Positions 8,770 through 16,226 of a stretch of 24,552 nucleotides of DNA are shown here, in pieces. The DNA comes from a virus. How positions within the stretch are numbered: the first letter of the stretch is position 1; each line of letters opens with the position of its first letter. Location of the stretch: positions 1 to 24,552 of IMG/VR virus record IMGVR_UViG_3300048550_000544, one strand, 5' to 3'. The position numbers and the translations under genes were made by a program. The notes below the pieces were generated by a model. That model was not told where the DNA came from. It did not search any database and was given only the letters and a program-made list of their open reading frames with translations.

Positions 8770-10161
8770 ATGTCGAATTTCTTAAATACAACATATACAG
8801 GTGAAGTTGACTATTCTGTTTTCTTAAAGAGAAATGGTATTCGACTTAAGAATGATCAGGGTGTAAGTAATATTGCTGATTTTGTTTTAGGATTTACCAT
8901 CACTGAAGGTCTTGGTCGAGTTTGTATGGAATGTAATATTATGATAGAAGATGCTGCCGGACTGTTGGGTGCTATTACTGGTAGTGAACAAATTGAAATT
9001 AGACTTCGTAGTGCTATGGGTGATAGAATGTATGTGTTTAGGGCAATGGGTATCTCTAATAGAGTAAAATCTAGTAGAGGTTCTGATGTATATGCTCTTA
9101 AATGTGTATCTGAAGAGTACATTAAAAACGAAGCTATAAATGTTTTTGGACATTCTAATGTAATATTTTCAAATACAGAGGGATCTGAAATTGTTAAAAC
9201 TTTATTGAAGGGTAAAAATTTCTTAAATTCAGACAAGCAATTTTATTCCGAAGAGACTTTAAATACACATCCATTCATTGCTCCAAATCTCAGACCACTT
9301 GATGTCTTATTCATGGTTGCTCAAAGAAGCATTAGAAAACCTAAGGCAGGCGGTATGTTACAAAATGGATTTGTATTTTACGAAAACTCTTTGGGGTTTC
9401 ATTTTAAGTCATTGGATAAACTAGTTGCTGATATTACGGATCAGATGGCTAGGGCGGAAACTAGTACGGTTAAAGGTTTACCTAGAATGTATAGGTATGA
9501 TTTATCTGAACCGCAGGTTGAAGAAACAAGAGATAATTTTATAATGACTGGCACTGGTTTTGAAAATGATACTTGCTATATGAAACCTCTTAGAGAGGGT
9601 AGTTATTGCGGGTATAGTATTGGATTTGACCCGGTTTCATTACCATCATCGCAAATTGGAATTAGTGAAGATTCTCCAGCAGCAACTTATAGATACAGTT
9701 TGAGTGATATGTGGAACAAGATGGAACATCTTGACGATAAAAACTCAGTCAATCCATATACTCAGTTCGACAAAGATGTAAAGAGTTATATTGACTCTGC
9801 TAGAAGAATTAGATATAGTCCCATTCCAAATAGAATTTTTGATAGTAAAGATGGTCAAGCACAAGCGACTTATACTGAATTGACTCAATTAGAAGCATAT
9901 GAATTTGCAAGAAGGCAAAGTCTTAAAAATGTTCAAGTAAATGCTGAAGTCCCCATAAACATGGATTTGTATGCAGGAACTGGCATTGACATTAACGTCC
10001 CTGCAATCTATAATGATGGAGACTACAGAGAAAATGACAAAAGATATAGTGGACGTTATTTAATCCATAGTCTTACACACAATGTCACTTCTACGTCGGC
10101 AACTACGGAATTGCATCTGATGAAGGATTCTACCCTCAGACAGAGAGACCAAATTGCCTAA
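8770..10161 (+). CDS. 27: Baseplate central hub protein gp27
   Basis: 463 residues, ATG start two bases after the preceding stop. The N-terminal YSVFLKRNGIRL and FTITEGLGRVCMECNIMIEDAAGLLGAITGSEQIEI segments, and the later LRPLDVLFMVAQRS stretch, match the gp27 family, whose trimer forms the torus at the centre of the T4 baseplate and seats gp5. The C-terminal region (NVPAIYN...RYSGRYLIHSLTHNVT) is the domain that in contractile tails resembles hub and tube proteins. It is somewhat longer than the 391 residues of T4 gp27, as is usual in cyanophages. The partner gp5 is present but separated here by six accessory genes and a tRNA. A late-type promoter box overlaps the stop codon region, so downstream genes may be transcribed on their own. 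Confidence 0.88.
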   Translation: MSNFLNTTYTGEVDYSVFLKRNGIRLKNDQGVSNIADFVLGFTITEGLGRVCMECNIMIEDAAGLLGAITGSEQIEIRLRSAMGDRMYVFRAMGISNRVKSSRGSDVYALKCVSEEYIKNEAINVFGHSNVIFSNTEGSEIVKTLLKGKNFLNSDKQFYSEETLNTHPFIAPNLRPLDVLFMVAQRSIRKPKAGGMLQNGFVFYENSLGFHFKSLDKLVADITDQMARAETSTVKGLPRMYRYDLSEPQVEETRDNFIMTGTGFENDTCYMKPLREGSYCGYSIGFDPVSLPSSQIGISEDSPAATYRYSLSDMWNKMEHLDDKNSVNPYTQFDKDVKSYIDSARRIRYSPIPNRIFDSKDGQAQATYTELTQLEAYEFARRQSLKNVQVNAEVPINMDLYAGTGIDINVPAIYNDGDYRENDKRYSGRYLIHSLTHNVTSTSATTELHLMKDSTLRQRDQIA

Positions 10162-10167
10162 TAAATA
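10160..10167 (+). promoter_or_regulatory. Late-type promoter box AATAAATA
   Basis: AATAAATA overlaps the gp27 stop codon and lies 25 bases before the CP12-like ATG. It differs from the T4 late box TATAAATA only at the first base. Similar boxes stand before gp5 and before the 20269 gene, which argues against chance in this AT-rich DNA. In T4-like phages such a box is read by the phage late sigma factor gp55, without a -35 element. Confidence 0.55.
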
Positions 10168-10192
10168 TTATTATTACGGATCTACACCCAAC

Positions 10193-10420
10193 ATGGAAAG
10201 CATCGAAAAGCACATTGAAAAAGACAAAGAAATCCTTCAAGATCCCACAACAAATCCTCAAATGCGCCGTCATATTGAAGGCGAACTGCACGAACTAGAG
10301 GAATATGTAGAGCATCATAAAAAAGAAATCGATGCAGGTGACCATCACGACCCATCTTATCTTGAACTGTTCTGCGATCAGAATCCTTCTGAACCTGAAT
10401 GTTTGATTTATGACGACTGA
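10193..10420 (+). CDS. CP12-like Calvin-cycle regulator
   Basis: 75 residues from the ATG at 10193. An in-frame TTG at 10154 would add 13 residues overlapping gp27 but fits the family less well. The C-terminus, SYLELFCDQNPSEPECLIYDD, matches the diagnostic CP12 tail, with the Cys pair C61-x8-C70 and the final YDD. The N-terminus (MESIEKHIEKD) and the helical GELHELEEYVEHH also follow the CP12 layout. CP12 is a small redox-controlled scaffold that binds GAPDH and phosphoribulokinase and switches off the Calvin cycle; phage copies are thought to steer host carbon into the pentose phosphate pathway. The N-terminal Cys pair of standard CP12 is absent, so the redox clamp for phosphoribulokinase may be lost while the GAPDH-binding tail is kept. 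It overlaps the next gene by 11 bases. Confidence 0.8.
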   Translation: MESIEKHIEKDKEILQDPTTNPQMRRHIEGELHELEEYVEHHKKEIDAGDHHDPSYLELFCDQNPSEPECLIYDD

Positions 10421-10862
10421 CTTTGAAGAATGCCTTACGGGCAAATATAATAATTTCAGACAAGCACAATCAGCACCAACTCTTTTCTCTCAGATTGAGA
10501 TTCTTTGGGAGAAAATTCCCGGTGGTCTGCATTCTCGGCAATGGTATAGACGCGAAAGGGATCATCCTTATAGAGAAGGACATCATAAGGTGATTCATGT
10601 TTCCGATAAGGAGGTTGTTGTAGAAAACTACAATATAGACTGGACACGCAGAGAGAATTGTGATATGATATTCAAGTTCGATGGTAGAGCATGGAATGGC
10701 AACATCTTAGGTAATAAGTGTTATCGTAGAAATGCTTGTGTTCAATCAGAAGTTATTCTTATCAATAACCAACTACATAGTAGAGACAAGGGATTGGATG
10801 AGTCTGGTAACCGCGTATGGGGATCTGATACTCTATACATTTTTACTAAACAGGGCGAATAG
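10410..10862 (+). CDS. cpeT: CpeT/CpcT-family phycobiliprotein lyase
   Basis: 150 residues; the ATG overlaps the CP12-like stop by 11 bases, implying coupled translation. Family features in order: LTGKYNNFRQAQSAP at the N-terminus, an RRERDHPYREG strand region, GNKCYRRNACVQSE (G101, C104), and the closing DKGLDESGNRVWGSDTLYIF. These fit the T-type lyases, which attach phycoerythrobilin to phycobiliproteins or chaperone it in host cells. Phage members are shorter than host ones, as here. The expected action is in the infected cell's cytoplasm, altering bilin handling and light harvesting. The last codons and TAG lie inside the following tRNA-Val gene, so the mRNA is lost when the tRNA is cut out unless transcripts are left unprocessed. 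The family call is confident; catalysis versus bilin binding cannot be told from sequence. Confidence 0.85.
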   Translation: MTTDFEECLTGKYNNFRQAQSAPTLFSQIEILWEKIPGGLHSRQWYRRERDHPYREGHHKVIHVSDKEVVVENYNIDWTRRENCDMIFKFDGRAWNGNILGNKCYRRNACVQSEVILINNQLHSRDKGLDESGNRVWGSDTLYIFTKQGE

Positions 10863-10924
10863 CTCAGCGGTAGAGCTACTCGTTTACACCGAGTCGGTCG
10901 GGGGTTCGATCCCCTCTTCGCCCA
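10853..10924 (+). tRNA. tRNA-Val (anticodon UAC)
   Basis: A complete cloverleaf of 72 bases. Acceptor GGGCGAA pairs perfectly with TTCGCCC at 10917-10923 and A is the discriminator. The D stem is GCTC/GAGC, and the anticodon stem ACTCG/CGAGT encloses loop TTTACAC with TAC at 10885-10887. T stem GGGGG/CCCTC carries loop TTCGATC. CCA is not encoded. The first ten bases overlap the 3' end of the CpeT-like gene. Confidence 0.95.
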
Positions 10925-10940
10925 TTAATGCTTTATTATT

Positions 10941-11630
10941 ATGATATTTGATTTGTTTCCAGTTCCAGTCTATGTTGTTGAATTGGATGGATATAATAAA
11001 AACTTAATGATTGGTGAGATTGACAAAATCTGCGATAAGCCTTATAATGAATTTGATCAGAAACTAAAAGATCCTAATGTCGATCGGGTAAAACTGCTGA
11101 AACAATACTTTGTCGATCAAACAAGTTACTTTGGCGATACTAAAAAGTCTGGTCACATTCACTTTAAACCTGGATTTCAATGGCTGAATGATCAAATTAA
11201 ATATCACACAACACAATATCTAGATGGTATGGGTTATCTTAGTGATTGTGATATCGCAGTTCAAAAATCTTGGGCAGTTCGATTGAATCGTGGCGGTTCG
11301 GTTCAACCTCATAGGCATATTAATTCTCATATTAGTTGTGTCTTTTATCTTCAAACAGGTGAGAGTAGTTTAAAATTTATTAGACCACCAACTCACTGTA
11401 CAGAATATCTACCTCTACAAACTGCAACCGAAGGGAAATATAGTTCTAACGAAAGTTTTGTCCCTGTTGAAAGTGGAATGTTAGTATTATTTCCTGCTCA
11501 ATTGCGTCATATGGTAGAACCTTACGATGATGAAACTACTAGATATTCTGTATCTTATGACTTAATGTTAGTCGCAAAAAAACCCATGGAAAACATGGTT
11601 GTTAATCCCAAACAATGGAAATTTTTATGA
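10941..11630 (+). CDS. 2OG-Fe(II) oxygenase-like protein (first of two)
   Basis: 229 residues, ATG 17 bases after tRNA-Val. The core runs KSWAVRLNRGGSVQPHRHINSHISCVFYL, with candidate iron ligands in H124-R-H126. The distal FPAQLRHMVEPY supplies H190, and R201 in TTRYSVSYDL would bind the 2-oxoglutarate carboxylate. This His...His-x10-Arg order is that of the double-stranded beta-helix 2OG-Fe(II) dioxygenases common in cyanophages. These couple 2-oxoglutarate decarboxylation to oxidation of a substrate, usually hydroxylation; no substrate is known here. Its stop TGA overlaps the ATG of the next gene (ATGA). Adjacent to a second family member at 12307, from which it is clearly diverged. It is not a virion protein by appearance, though its position in the late region means it could be made late. 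Confidence 0.78.
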   Translation: MIFDLFPVPVYVVELDGYNKNLMIGEIDKICDKPYNEFDQKLKDPNVDRVKLLKQYFVDQTSYFGDTKKSGHIHFKPGFQWLNDQIKYHTTQYLDGMGYLSDCDIAVQKSWAVRLNRGGSVQPHRHINSHISCVFYLQTGESSLKFIRPPTHCTEYLPLQTATEGKYSSNESFVPVESGMLVLFPAQLRHMVEPYDDETTRYSVSYDLMLVAKKPMENMVVNPKQWKFL

Positions 11631-12307
11631 AAAATGTTATCATTTCTGGCCTTATTCTTGGTGCTCTACATGGAATGTCTATTCCAGTTATTGCTGGTGA
11701 AGATAAGATCACTAAAGGATACAACAGCATGGATGCTATGGGTTGTATGTTAGTGCGTGAATGTAAGAAAGATGTAGAAGAAGTTCACTCCCTTCTTGAT
11801 ATCTCCTCACAGTATGATAATACTGAAGAGTTCACATCAGTAGCACATGAATTTAATACCATGCTGATGGCGATGAATCAGATTGGTATCAAAGTATTCC
11901 TTGCTGATCAACGATACTTCCCTACAATGCATCGTGGTGTATACCACACTGTGTCCAACAATGTGTATCTCAACAGGAATTATATGGGTGATCCTGGTAC
12001 ACTGATGATGTTGATGCGTCATGAAGGATGGCACGCTGCACAGGATTGTATGGCAGGAACTATTGATAATAGTTTGATCGCTATTATTAGACCAGAGGAT
12101 GAAGTTCCTATGATCTGGAGAGTAATGGCAGAGCGTACATATCCTAAGAATGCTGTTCCTTGGGAAGCAGAAGCACAGTGGGCAGGTAGAACAGAGAACA
12201 TGACTATGGATGCCCTTACTGCTTGTGCAAAGGGTAACATGTGGGAAGTCTATAAACCGACTCCTCTCACTCGTAAATGGTTGTTGGAAAATAATTATAT
12301 CAAATAA
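11627..12307 (+). CDS. Exported HExxH metallopeptidase-like protein
   Basis: 226 residues from the ATG at 11627, which overlaps the upstream TGA; an in-frame ATG at 11615 would put charged residues ahead of the signal and is less likely. The first ~24 residues form a signal peptide: K2, a hydrophobic run from V4 to L14, and a V-I-A cleavage-like site at 21-23. H132-E133-G-W-H136 within LMRHEGWHAAQDC is a zincin HExxH motif. Downstream PWEAEAQW (E180, E182) offers a third zinc ligand 40-50 residues away, as in gluzincin-type enzymes. Five Cys residues are present after the signal, so disulphides are possible outside the cytoplasm. It probably acts in the host periplasm or envelope; its substrate is unknown. 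Its stop overlaps the next ATG (TAATG), locking it between two oxygenase-like genes. Confidence 0.65.
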   Translation: MKNVIISGLILGALHGMSIPVIAGEDKITKGYNSMDAMGCMLVRECKKDVEEVHSLLDISSQYDNTEEFTSVAHEFNTMLMAMNQIGIKVFLADQRYFPTMHRGVYHTVSNNVYLNRNYMGDPGTLMMLMRHEGWHAAQDCMAGTIDNSLIAIIRPEDEVPMIWRVMAERTYPKNAVPWEAEAQWAGRTENMTMDALTACAKGNMWEVYKPTPLTRKWLLENNYIK

Positions 12308-12942
12308 TGATTTTTAATTTACCCGTTAAAACTTTTAGAGTTGATCCTACCTTATATGATAAGGAGCAAATCATTTCTCGTATTACTGGTAACTATGCAT
12401 TAGATCCTAATAGAAATGTAAAACCAGATATGGGACCTTTACATCAATGTTATGTTGATTATGGCAATCCAAAATTCAATGATCCTGATTACACTAAATT
12501 AGCTCCTGTCTATCAGACCATAGTTGAAAAATTCTTGGGAACTATGGATCTTGATGAAGGAACCAAATATACATGGGAGTTTGTCAATTATGCTGCATAT
12601 GGAGACACAAAGTCTACTATGAGAAGTCATTTTCATAGTTTTTGTGACTTCTCTGCAGTACATTATATGCAGTTTGATGAGGAAAATCATTCTCCTACAG
12701 TTTTTTCTAATCCTTTTATTTGGGGAGAGTTTACTAAACATTCTAGACCAAATCTTGATAGATGTTTGAAAAAAACAATTAATAATTCTTGGGTAGAAGA
12801 ATGGTACAAAATTCCAACTAAAGAAGATGATATGGTATTTTTTCCTGCACAGTTGAAACATGAGGTCATGCCACAGGGTAAGAGTGACAAACTTAGAATT
12901 ACTGTAGCTATCAATATCACTATTGATATTATAATGAGTTAA
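12307..12942 (+). CDS. 2OG-Fe(II) oxygenase-like protein (second of two)
   Basis: 211 residues; the ATG shares a base with the preceding TAA. Candidate iron-binding residues are H108-F-H110 within RSHFHSFCDFSAVHYMQF, and H185 in FFPAQLKHEVMP; R197 in KLRITVAINI would hold 2-oxoglutarate. The FFPAQLKH segment closely parallels FPAQLRH in the 10941 gene, and both genes begin MIF, so the two are homologues with different specificities. This copy has a longer acidic insert (QFDEENHSPTVFSNPF) between the metal motifs. Likely a cytoplasmic oxidation or hydroxylation enzyme of unknown substrate. The 3' end is followed by a late-type box ahead of gp5, so this is the last gene of the accessory block. 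Confidence 0.72.
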   Translation: MIFNLPVKTFRVDPTLYDKEQIISRITGNYALDPNRNVKPDMGPLHQCYVDYGNPKFNDPDYTKLAPVYQTIVEKFLGTMDLDEGTKYTWEFVNYAAYGDTKSTMRSHFHSFCDFSAVHYMQFDEENHSPTVFSNPFIWGEFTKHSRPNLDRCLKKTINNSWVEEWYKIPTKEDDMVFFPAQLKHEVMPQGKSDKLRITVAINITIDIIMS

Positions 12943-12948
12943 TAAATA
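12941..12948 (+). promoter_or_regulatory. Late-type promoter box AATAAATA upstream of gp5
   Basis: AATAAATA lies 20 bases before the gp5 ATG and overlaps the end of the preceding gene's stop. The following CTTAAAAG resembles the ACTAAAAAG after the box at 20241. A separate promoter would explain how gp5 keeps late expression although it is cut off from gp27 by the accessory genes. Confidence 0.6.
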
Positions 12949-12968
12949 CTTAAAAGACCCTAGACGTA

Positions 12969-15317
12969 ATGGCATTCAATGTAGACGGTATAACCTCTGA
13001 ATCTACAACCAATTTTATTGGTAAAGACGGATTCTTTTGGTGGGTCGGTGAAGTAGAAGATAACGAAGATCCTATGGAGATTGGTAGGGTTAAAGTCAGA
13101 ATTTTAGGATATTATACTAACTTTAGAGGTGGTACTGTAGGTGATCTACCTACAGATTATCTACCATGGGCAACTGTGTTGCAGCATACTTCTCAGGCAG
13201 GTAATGATGGTCAAGGAGAATCCTCCGGACAATTGCAACCCGGTGCGGTTGTTATGGGATTTTTCATGGATGGTGAGTATGCTCAAATGCCAATTGTGAT
13301 TGGTGTTATGAGAGTTGAAAAGTCTGATCGAACATTACAGAGTAGACTTTTTTCATTCTCTAATCAAACTATTCCATCTGGTAATGGCGTAAACAAATCT
13401 GCAAAACATCCTGCAGATATTAATGTGGTAAAACCTGAAGCACCTTTAAGGCAAGGTTCTACCAATGTTGTTGCATATCCTGGTCAGAAGTCAACAAACA
13501 ATGGATCAGAAGGTTCTCCTAAAAATATAGGTAATGCAAAGATATCTGGTAGTTCTTCTAATCCAATTAAACCAATTGATCCTGAGAATCCTATTCCTGT
13601 AGCGAATGGGGTTGGTGGTCCATGGTTAAGTCTTGAATATAAGTTATCCTATTTAATTGAAGATTTAGCAAATAATCTTTCCACTCTAATAAAGAGTAAT
13701 GGGTACTATTTGGATATGGTAACTGGTAAGAAAGTTACTGAAGGAGATCTTACTAGAAGTATTGGTAATTATATTGGTGCAGTATATGCTCAGATTATCT
13801 CAGCAATGAGGGAATCTTTAGTTAATCTTGCTACTGATCTAGAAAAGAAGAAGACCCTTACATATTCTAATGGAGTGCCTACTAATGTGCAGAAAAGACT
13901 TCAGAGTGCCATTAGTAAAGTTTTAACTACATCCTGTTCTATGGATCAAAACTTGGAGATTTATGTAAATGATTCTCTTAAACCGGTTAATGATGCTGTT
14001 GACAAATATCTAGCATCAACACTTGATAGGCAAGAATTAGTTGTTAAGACTGTAGATAAAGTGATCGAGAGTATCACTACTACGGCAAAAAGCATTACAA
14101 CTGAAATCGGTGATGTAACAAAACAGATCAAAGAAGGTGTGCGGGATACTGATACTCTAAGCGTGATTGAACATTGGGAAACTAAGAGTACGGTATTTGC
14201 ATTGAGCACTAATCTCACAGAGATGCATAAAACAAATTTGACAGGACTTATGAAAGTTCTAGCAACATTTACTAGTGCGTCTTGTGAAAGAAACCCATCT
14301 ATGCATCTTGCACATAGACATGGATGGTTTCCTTTATATGGTGTTACGCATGGTACACCAGATCAAATAGAAAAACTCTCTAAAGTTAGAGGTGAGGACG
14401 GTAATAGATTATTCTCTCTCATGTTTAATGATGCAGATCCATATCTAACAACGGCTAAGAATTATCCAAACGGAGCATATGATTTGTATCTTGGTACACC
14501 TGGTCGTCAAGGTCAGGTGCATAAACATGCCAATGGAACAACACATTCATCGATTTCATTCAATAATGCTCAGTATGCTGAAAAAGTTGCGAGAGATAAT
14601 TATCGTAAAGCTAATCCAGATGCTAGTCAGGAAGTTGTAGATGCTTACGTTGCTGAATATGTAAAAACTACAACTGGAGAATTGGGTGATACGGGTAATT
14701 TGATTGCAGATCATATTACATATGCTGGTGTTCTTACACAGGAAGTTCATGGTGATGATTGTAAGTTAGTCAATAAAGATTATGTTAGAACTGTTGAAGG
14801 TGATTACTATCTGAAAGTCAGTGGTAACATGCATATTGAAGTTGGTGGAGGATTTTTTCTTGGTGCTGAGGGATATGGAAAGGAAGGTATTCAACAACAT
14901 CAACTTAGATTTGGATCTGACGTTAACATGAATGTTGTTGGTGCTAAGTTTGAATTGCAATCTTCCGAGTCTGTAATTTCATCTGTGATGACAAAAGTTA
15001 CAGGTAGTATGTATGAGAACTCTTGTAATCAGCAGAATAGAAGTGGTCTGGAACTTAATATGTCTGCCGAAAGTTCTATCATCATGTCTACTCCTCATTT
15101 ATTGCAGTTAATTAATCTTGAGAATTATGAATCACCTAAGAGTGTGACGGGATTGAGAACGGTTGTTAGGGGTGGTGTTGAATTGTTAATGGATCCTACA
15201 AGAGCGGGAGATTATCGAGTGTCATTGACCAATGATAGTTCTGCCTATAGAGATCCAATTGCCCATCCGGACAAATACAGGATTCTAAGGCAGGATACGC
15301 AGTTGACACAGTTCTAA
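12969..15317 (+). CDS. 5: Baseplate hub/spike protein gp5, without recognisable lysozyme domain
   Basis: 782 residues. The N-terminus (FFWWVGEVEDNEDPMEIGRVKVRILG; LPWATVLQ; QLQPGAVVMGFFMDG) is the gp5/VgrG OB fold that seats on gp27. Residues ~612-720 (GDYYLKVSGNMHIEVGGG and onward) form the repetitive beta-strand region of the triple-stranded spike needle. Between them T4 gp5 has a T4-lysozyme-like domain. Here residues ~216-430 are a long helical, charged, coiled-coil-like region, followed by His-containing loops (HLAHRHGW; QVHKHANGTTHSS); no lysozyme catalytic pattern is visible. The protein is therefore probably a spike without its own muramidase, unlike the ~575-residue T4 protein. The enzymatic domains of the 524 gene could replace it. 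The -35 hexamer of a strong promoter is embedded in its last codons. Confidence 0.85.
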   Translation: MAFNVDGITSESTTNFIGKDGFFWWVGEVEDNEDPMEIGRVKVRILGYYTNFRGGTVGDLPTDYLPWATVLQHTSQAGNDGQGESSGQLQPGAVVMGFFMDGEYAQMPIVIGVMRVEKSDRTLQSRLFSFSNQTIPSGNGVNKSAKHPADINVVKPEAPLRQGSTNVVAYPGQKSTNNGSEGSPKNIGNAKISGSSSNPIKPIDPENPIPVANGVGGPWLSLEYKLSYLIEDLANNLSTLIKSNGYYLDMVTGKKVTEGDLTRSIGNYIGAVYAQIISAMRESLVNLATDLEKKKTLTYSNGVPTNVQKRLQSAISKVLTTSCSMDQNLEIYVNDSLKPVNDAVDKYLASTLDRQELVVKTVDKVIESITTTAKSITTEIGDVTKQIKEGVRDTDTLSVIEHWETKSTVFALSTNLTEMHKTNLTGLMKVLATFTSASCERNPSMHLAHRHGWFPLYGVTHGTPDQIEKLSKVRGEDGNRLFSLMFNDADPYLTTAKNYPNGAYDLYLGTPGRQGQVHKHANGTTHSSISFNNAQYAEKVARDNYRKANPDASQEVVDAYVAEYVKTTTGELGDTGNLIADHITYAGVLTQEVHGDDCKLVNKDYVRTVEGDYYLKVSGNMHIEVGGGFFLGAEGYGKEGIQQHQLRFGSDVNMNVVGAKFELQSSESVISSVMTKVTGSMYENSCNQQNRSGLELNMSAESSIIMSTPHLLQLINLENYESPKSVTGLRTVVRGGVELLMDPTRAGDYRVSLTNDSSAYRDPIAHPDKYRILRQDTQLTQF

Positions 15318-15331
15318 GACTCTGCTATAAT
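15303..15331 (+). promoter_or_regulatory. Perfect sigma70-type promoter with extended -10
   Basis: TTGACA at 15303-15308 and TATAAT at 15326-15331 are separated by exactly 17 bases, and TGC directly before the -10 makes an extended -10 (TGn). The -35 lies inside the last codons of gp5 and the gp5 TAA is within the spacer. Such consensus promoters are typical of cyanophage early genes read by the host RNA polymerase. The start point would fall near 15338, about 20 bases before the next ATG. It should drive the small-gene and tRNA island that follows. Confidence 0.85.
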
Positions 15332-15356
15332 ATGAGGGTACTCAAGGGAACCCCCC

Positions 15357-15554
15357 ATGCATACTGACGAACTCTGTCAGGTATTTGTCAACTTCTCAAA
15401 GCGCAGCATCAATCTGCTTGATATTGAAGGTTATGAAAAGACCGTAAATTGGAAGTGGGATGCTGAAGGTGCAGAGGGATTTGCGGAAACAGTATCTGTA
15501 CTACATAGAGTGTTAGATCGCGACATGATCACCTATCAGTGTGCTGTAAAATGA
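15357..15554 (+). CDS. Small protein of unknown function, first gene of the promoter-led island
   Basis: 65 residues, ATG with AAGGGAA six bases upstream, directly behind the consensus promoter. The sequence is acidic, with a VNWKWDAEGAEGFAETVSVLHRVLDRD centre and two Cys residues near the ends. I do not recognise a family. Small acidic early proteins of this kind in phages often act on host enzymes, but nothing here shows a target. The stop TGA overlaps the next ATG, so the two are translationally coupled. Confidence 0.75.
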   Translation: MHTDELCQVFVNFSKRSINLLDIEGYEKTVNWKWDAEGAEGFAETVSVLHRVLDRDMITYQCAVK

Positions 15555-15781
15555 TTGGACCTATTGGAGTTACTGAAGAACAAGCAGAACAGTATCTAGA
15601 ATTCTTGGTTGATTTGACTGATACACAACGTGTATGTTGGAAGATTACTCGAAAGGATGGTAAGTCTGTTATGATGGTTCCTGTTAACGAAATTCCTCCT
15701 GTTCCTGAAGAGATTCAGAGTGAGGTAGAAGAATTTCGTAAAAGTTTCTTAGAAAATAAAGGATTGCCTGATGAGACCTGA
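15551..15781 (+). CDS. Small acidic protein of unknown function
   Basis: 76 residues from the ATG at 15551, which overlaps the preceding TGA; the GTG at 15539 would only extend into the upstream gene. It contains TEEQAEQYLEFLVDLTDTQRVCWKITR, a central beta-like VMMVPVNEIPPVPEE, and an acidic helical end. No family is recognised. It ends 11 bases into the next gene, continuing the chain of overlaps. Confidence 0.65.
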   Translation: MIGPIGVTEEQAEQYLEFLVDLTDTQRVCWKITRKDGKSVMMVPVNEIPPVPEEIQSEVEEFRKSFLENKGLPDET

Positions 15782-15932
15782 AACCCGCGAATCAATGGAA
15801 AATCTTTGGTCAGCAAAATGGAACTTGCCAAAAGCAGCAAATAATGCTAACCTAACTCATAAGGAGATGAAAATCATTTTCAATGAGTATTGTGCTTTTC
15901 ATCCTCCCACTTGGACGGGTGAAAACGAGTGA
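15771..15932 (+). CDS. 53-residue protein of unknown function
   Basis: An ATG at 15771, inside the preceding gene, opens 53 codons to the TGA at 15930-15932. The product reads MRPETRESMENLWSAKW near the start, then LTHKEMKIIFNEYCAFHPPTW. The WSAKWN...LTHKEMK...NEYC pattern resembles short conserved cyanophage proteins as I remember them. It bridges exactly the gap between two neighbours, overlapping both (the last base of its GAG and its TG form the next GTG), which supports it as real. Function unknown. Confidence 0.65.
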   Translation: MRPETRESMENLWSAKWNLPKAANNANLTHKEMKIIFNEYCAFHPPTWTGENE

Positions 15933-16222
15933 AACAACTCTTTGTCGTACCTATTAGTGATAAATCGTGCGTTACTCATGATGGGTATATTCAAATTGGA
16001 ATCTTCGATCATTCTGTTGAGAAGCATCTGGAATTAAATCCTTTGATTGACTGGCAAGTGACCTATTGGATGCCAGATCCATTCTGCATCAGATATAAGA
16101 GGATCAACTATCAGCATACTATGAAAGCGAACGAGGGTTCACCTAGAACTGATAATGCTGGTGATAGTAGACCAAGAGATTTTCCAGATCAACCAATGGA
16201 GAGATTAGAGAGAACCTTGTAA
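15929..16222 (+). CDS. Small protein of unknown function, GTG start
   Basis: 97 residues. A GTG overlaps the upstream TGA (GTGA) and no internal ATG would leave a sensible protein, so GTG is chosen. The sequence is KQLFVVPISDKSCVTHDGYIQIGIF at the start, with the aromatic VTYWMPDPFCIRYKRINYQ in the middle and a charged, Arg/Asp/Pro-rich tail that looks disordered. No family is recognised. Its TAA lies four bases before tRNA-Leu, so the transcript would read into the tRNA. Confidence 0.65.
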   Translation: MKQLFVVPISDKSCVTHDGYIQIGIFDHSVEKHLELNPLIDWQVTYWMPDPFCIRYKRINYQHTMKANEGSPRTDNAGDSRPRDFPDQPMERLERTL

Positions 16223-16226
16223 TGAC

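Noticed and set aside
10154-10192. TTG start 39 bases upstream of the CP12-like ATG
   Set aside because: It overlaps gp27, has no ribosome site, and the CP12 family alignment begins at the ATG at 10193.
12930-12935. TATAAT near the 3' end of the second oxygenase gene
   Set aside because: No -35-like hexamer lies 16-18 bases upstream; the adjacent AATAAATA late box is the better explanation for gp5 expression.
12499-12975. 158-codon minus-strand frame opposite the second oxygenase
   Set aside because: It lies opposite a well-supported gene, has no ribosome site, and its translation reads as an antisense product rich in Ile, Ser and Lys.
13600-14270. T4-type lysozyme domain in the middle of gp5
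   Set aside because: The region is a charged, helical repeat without a lysozyme catalytic Glu/Asp/Thr arrangement or typical glycine-rich loop.
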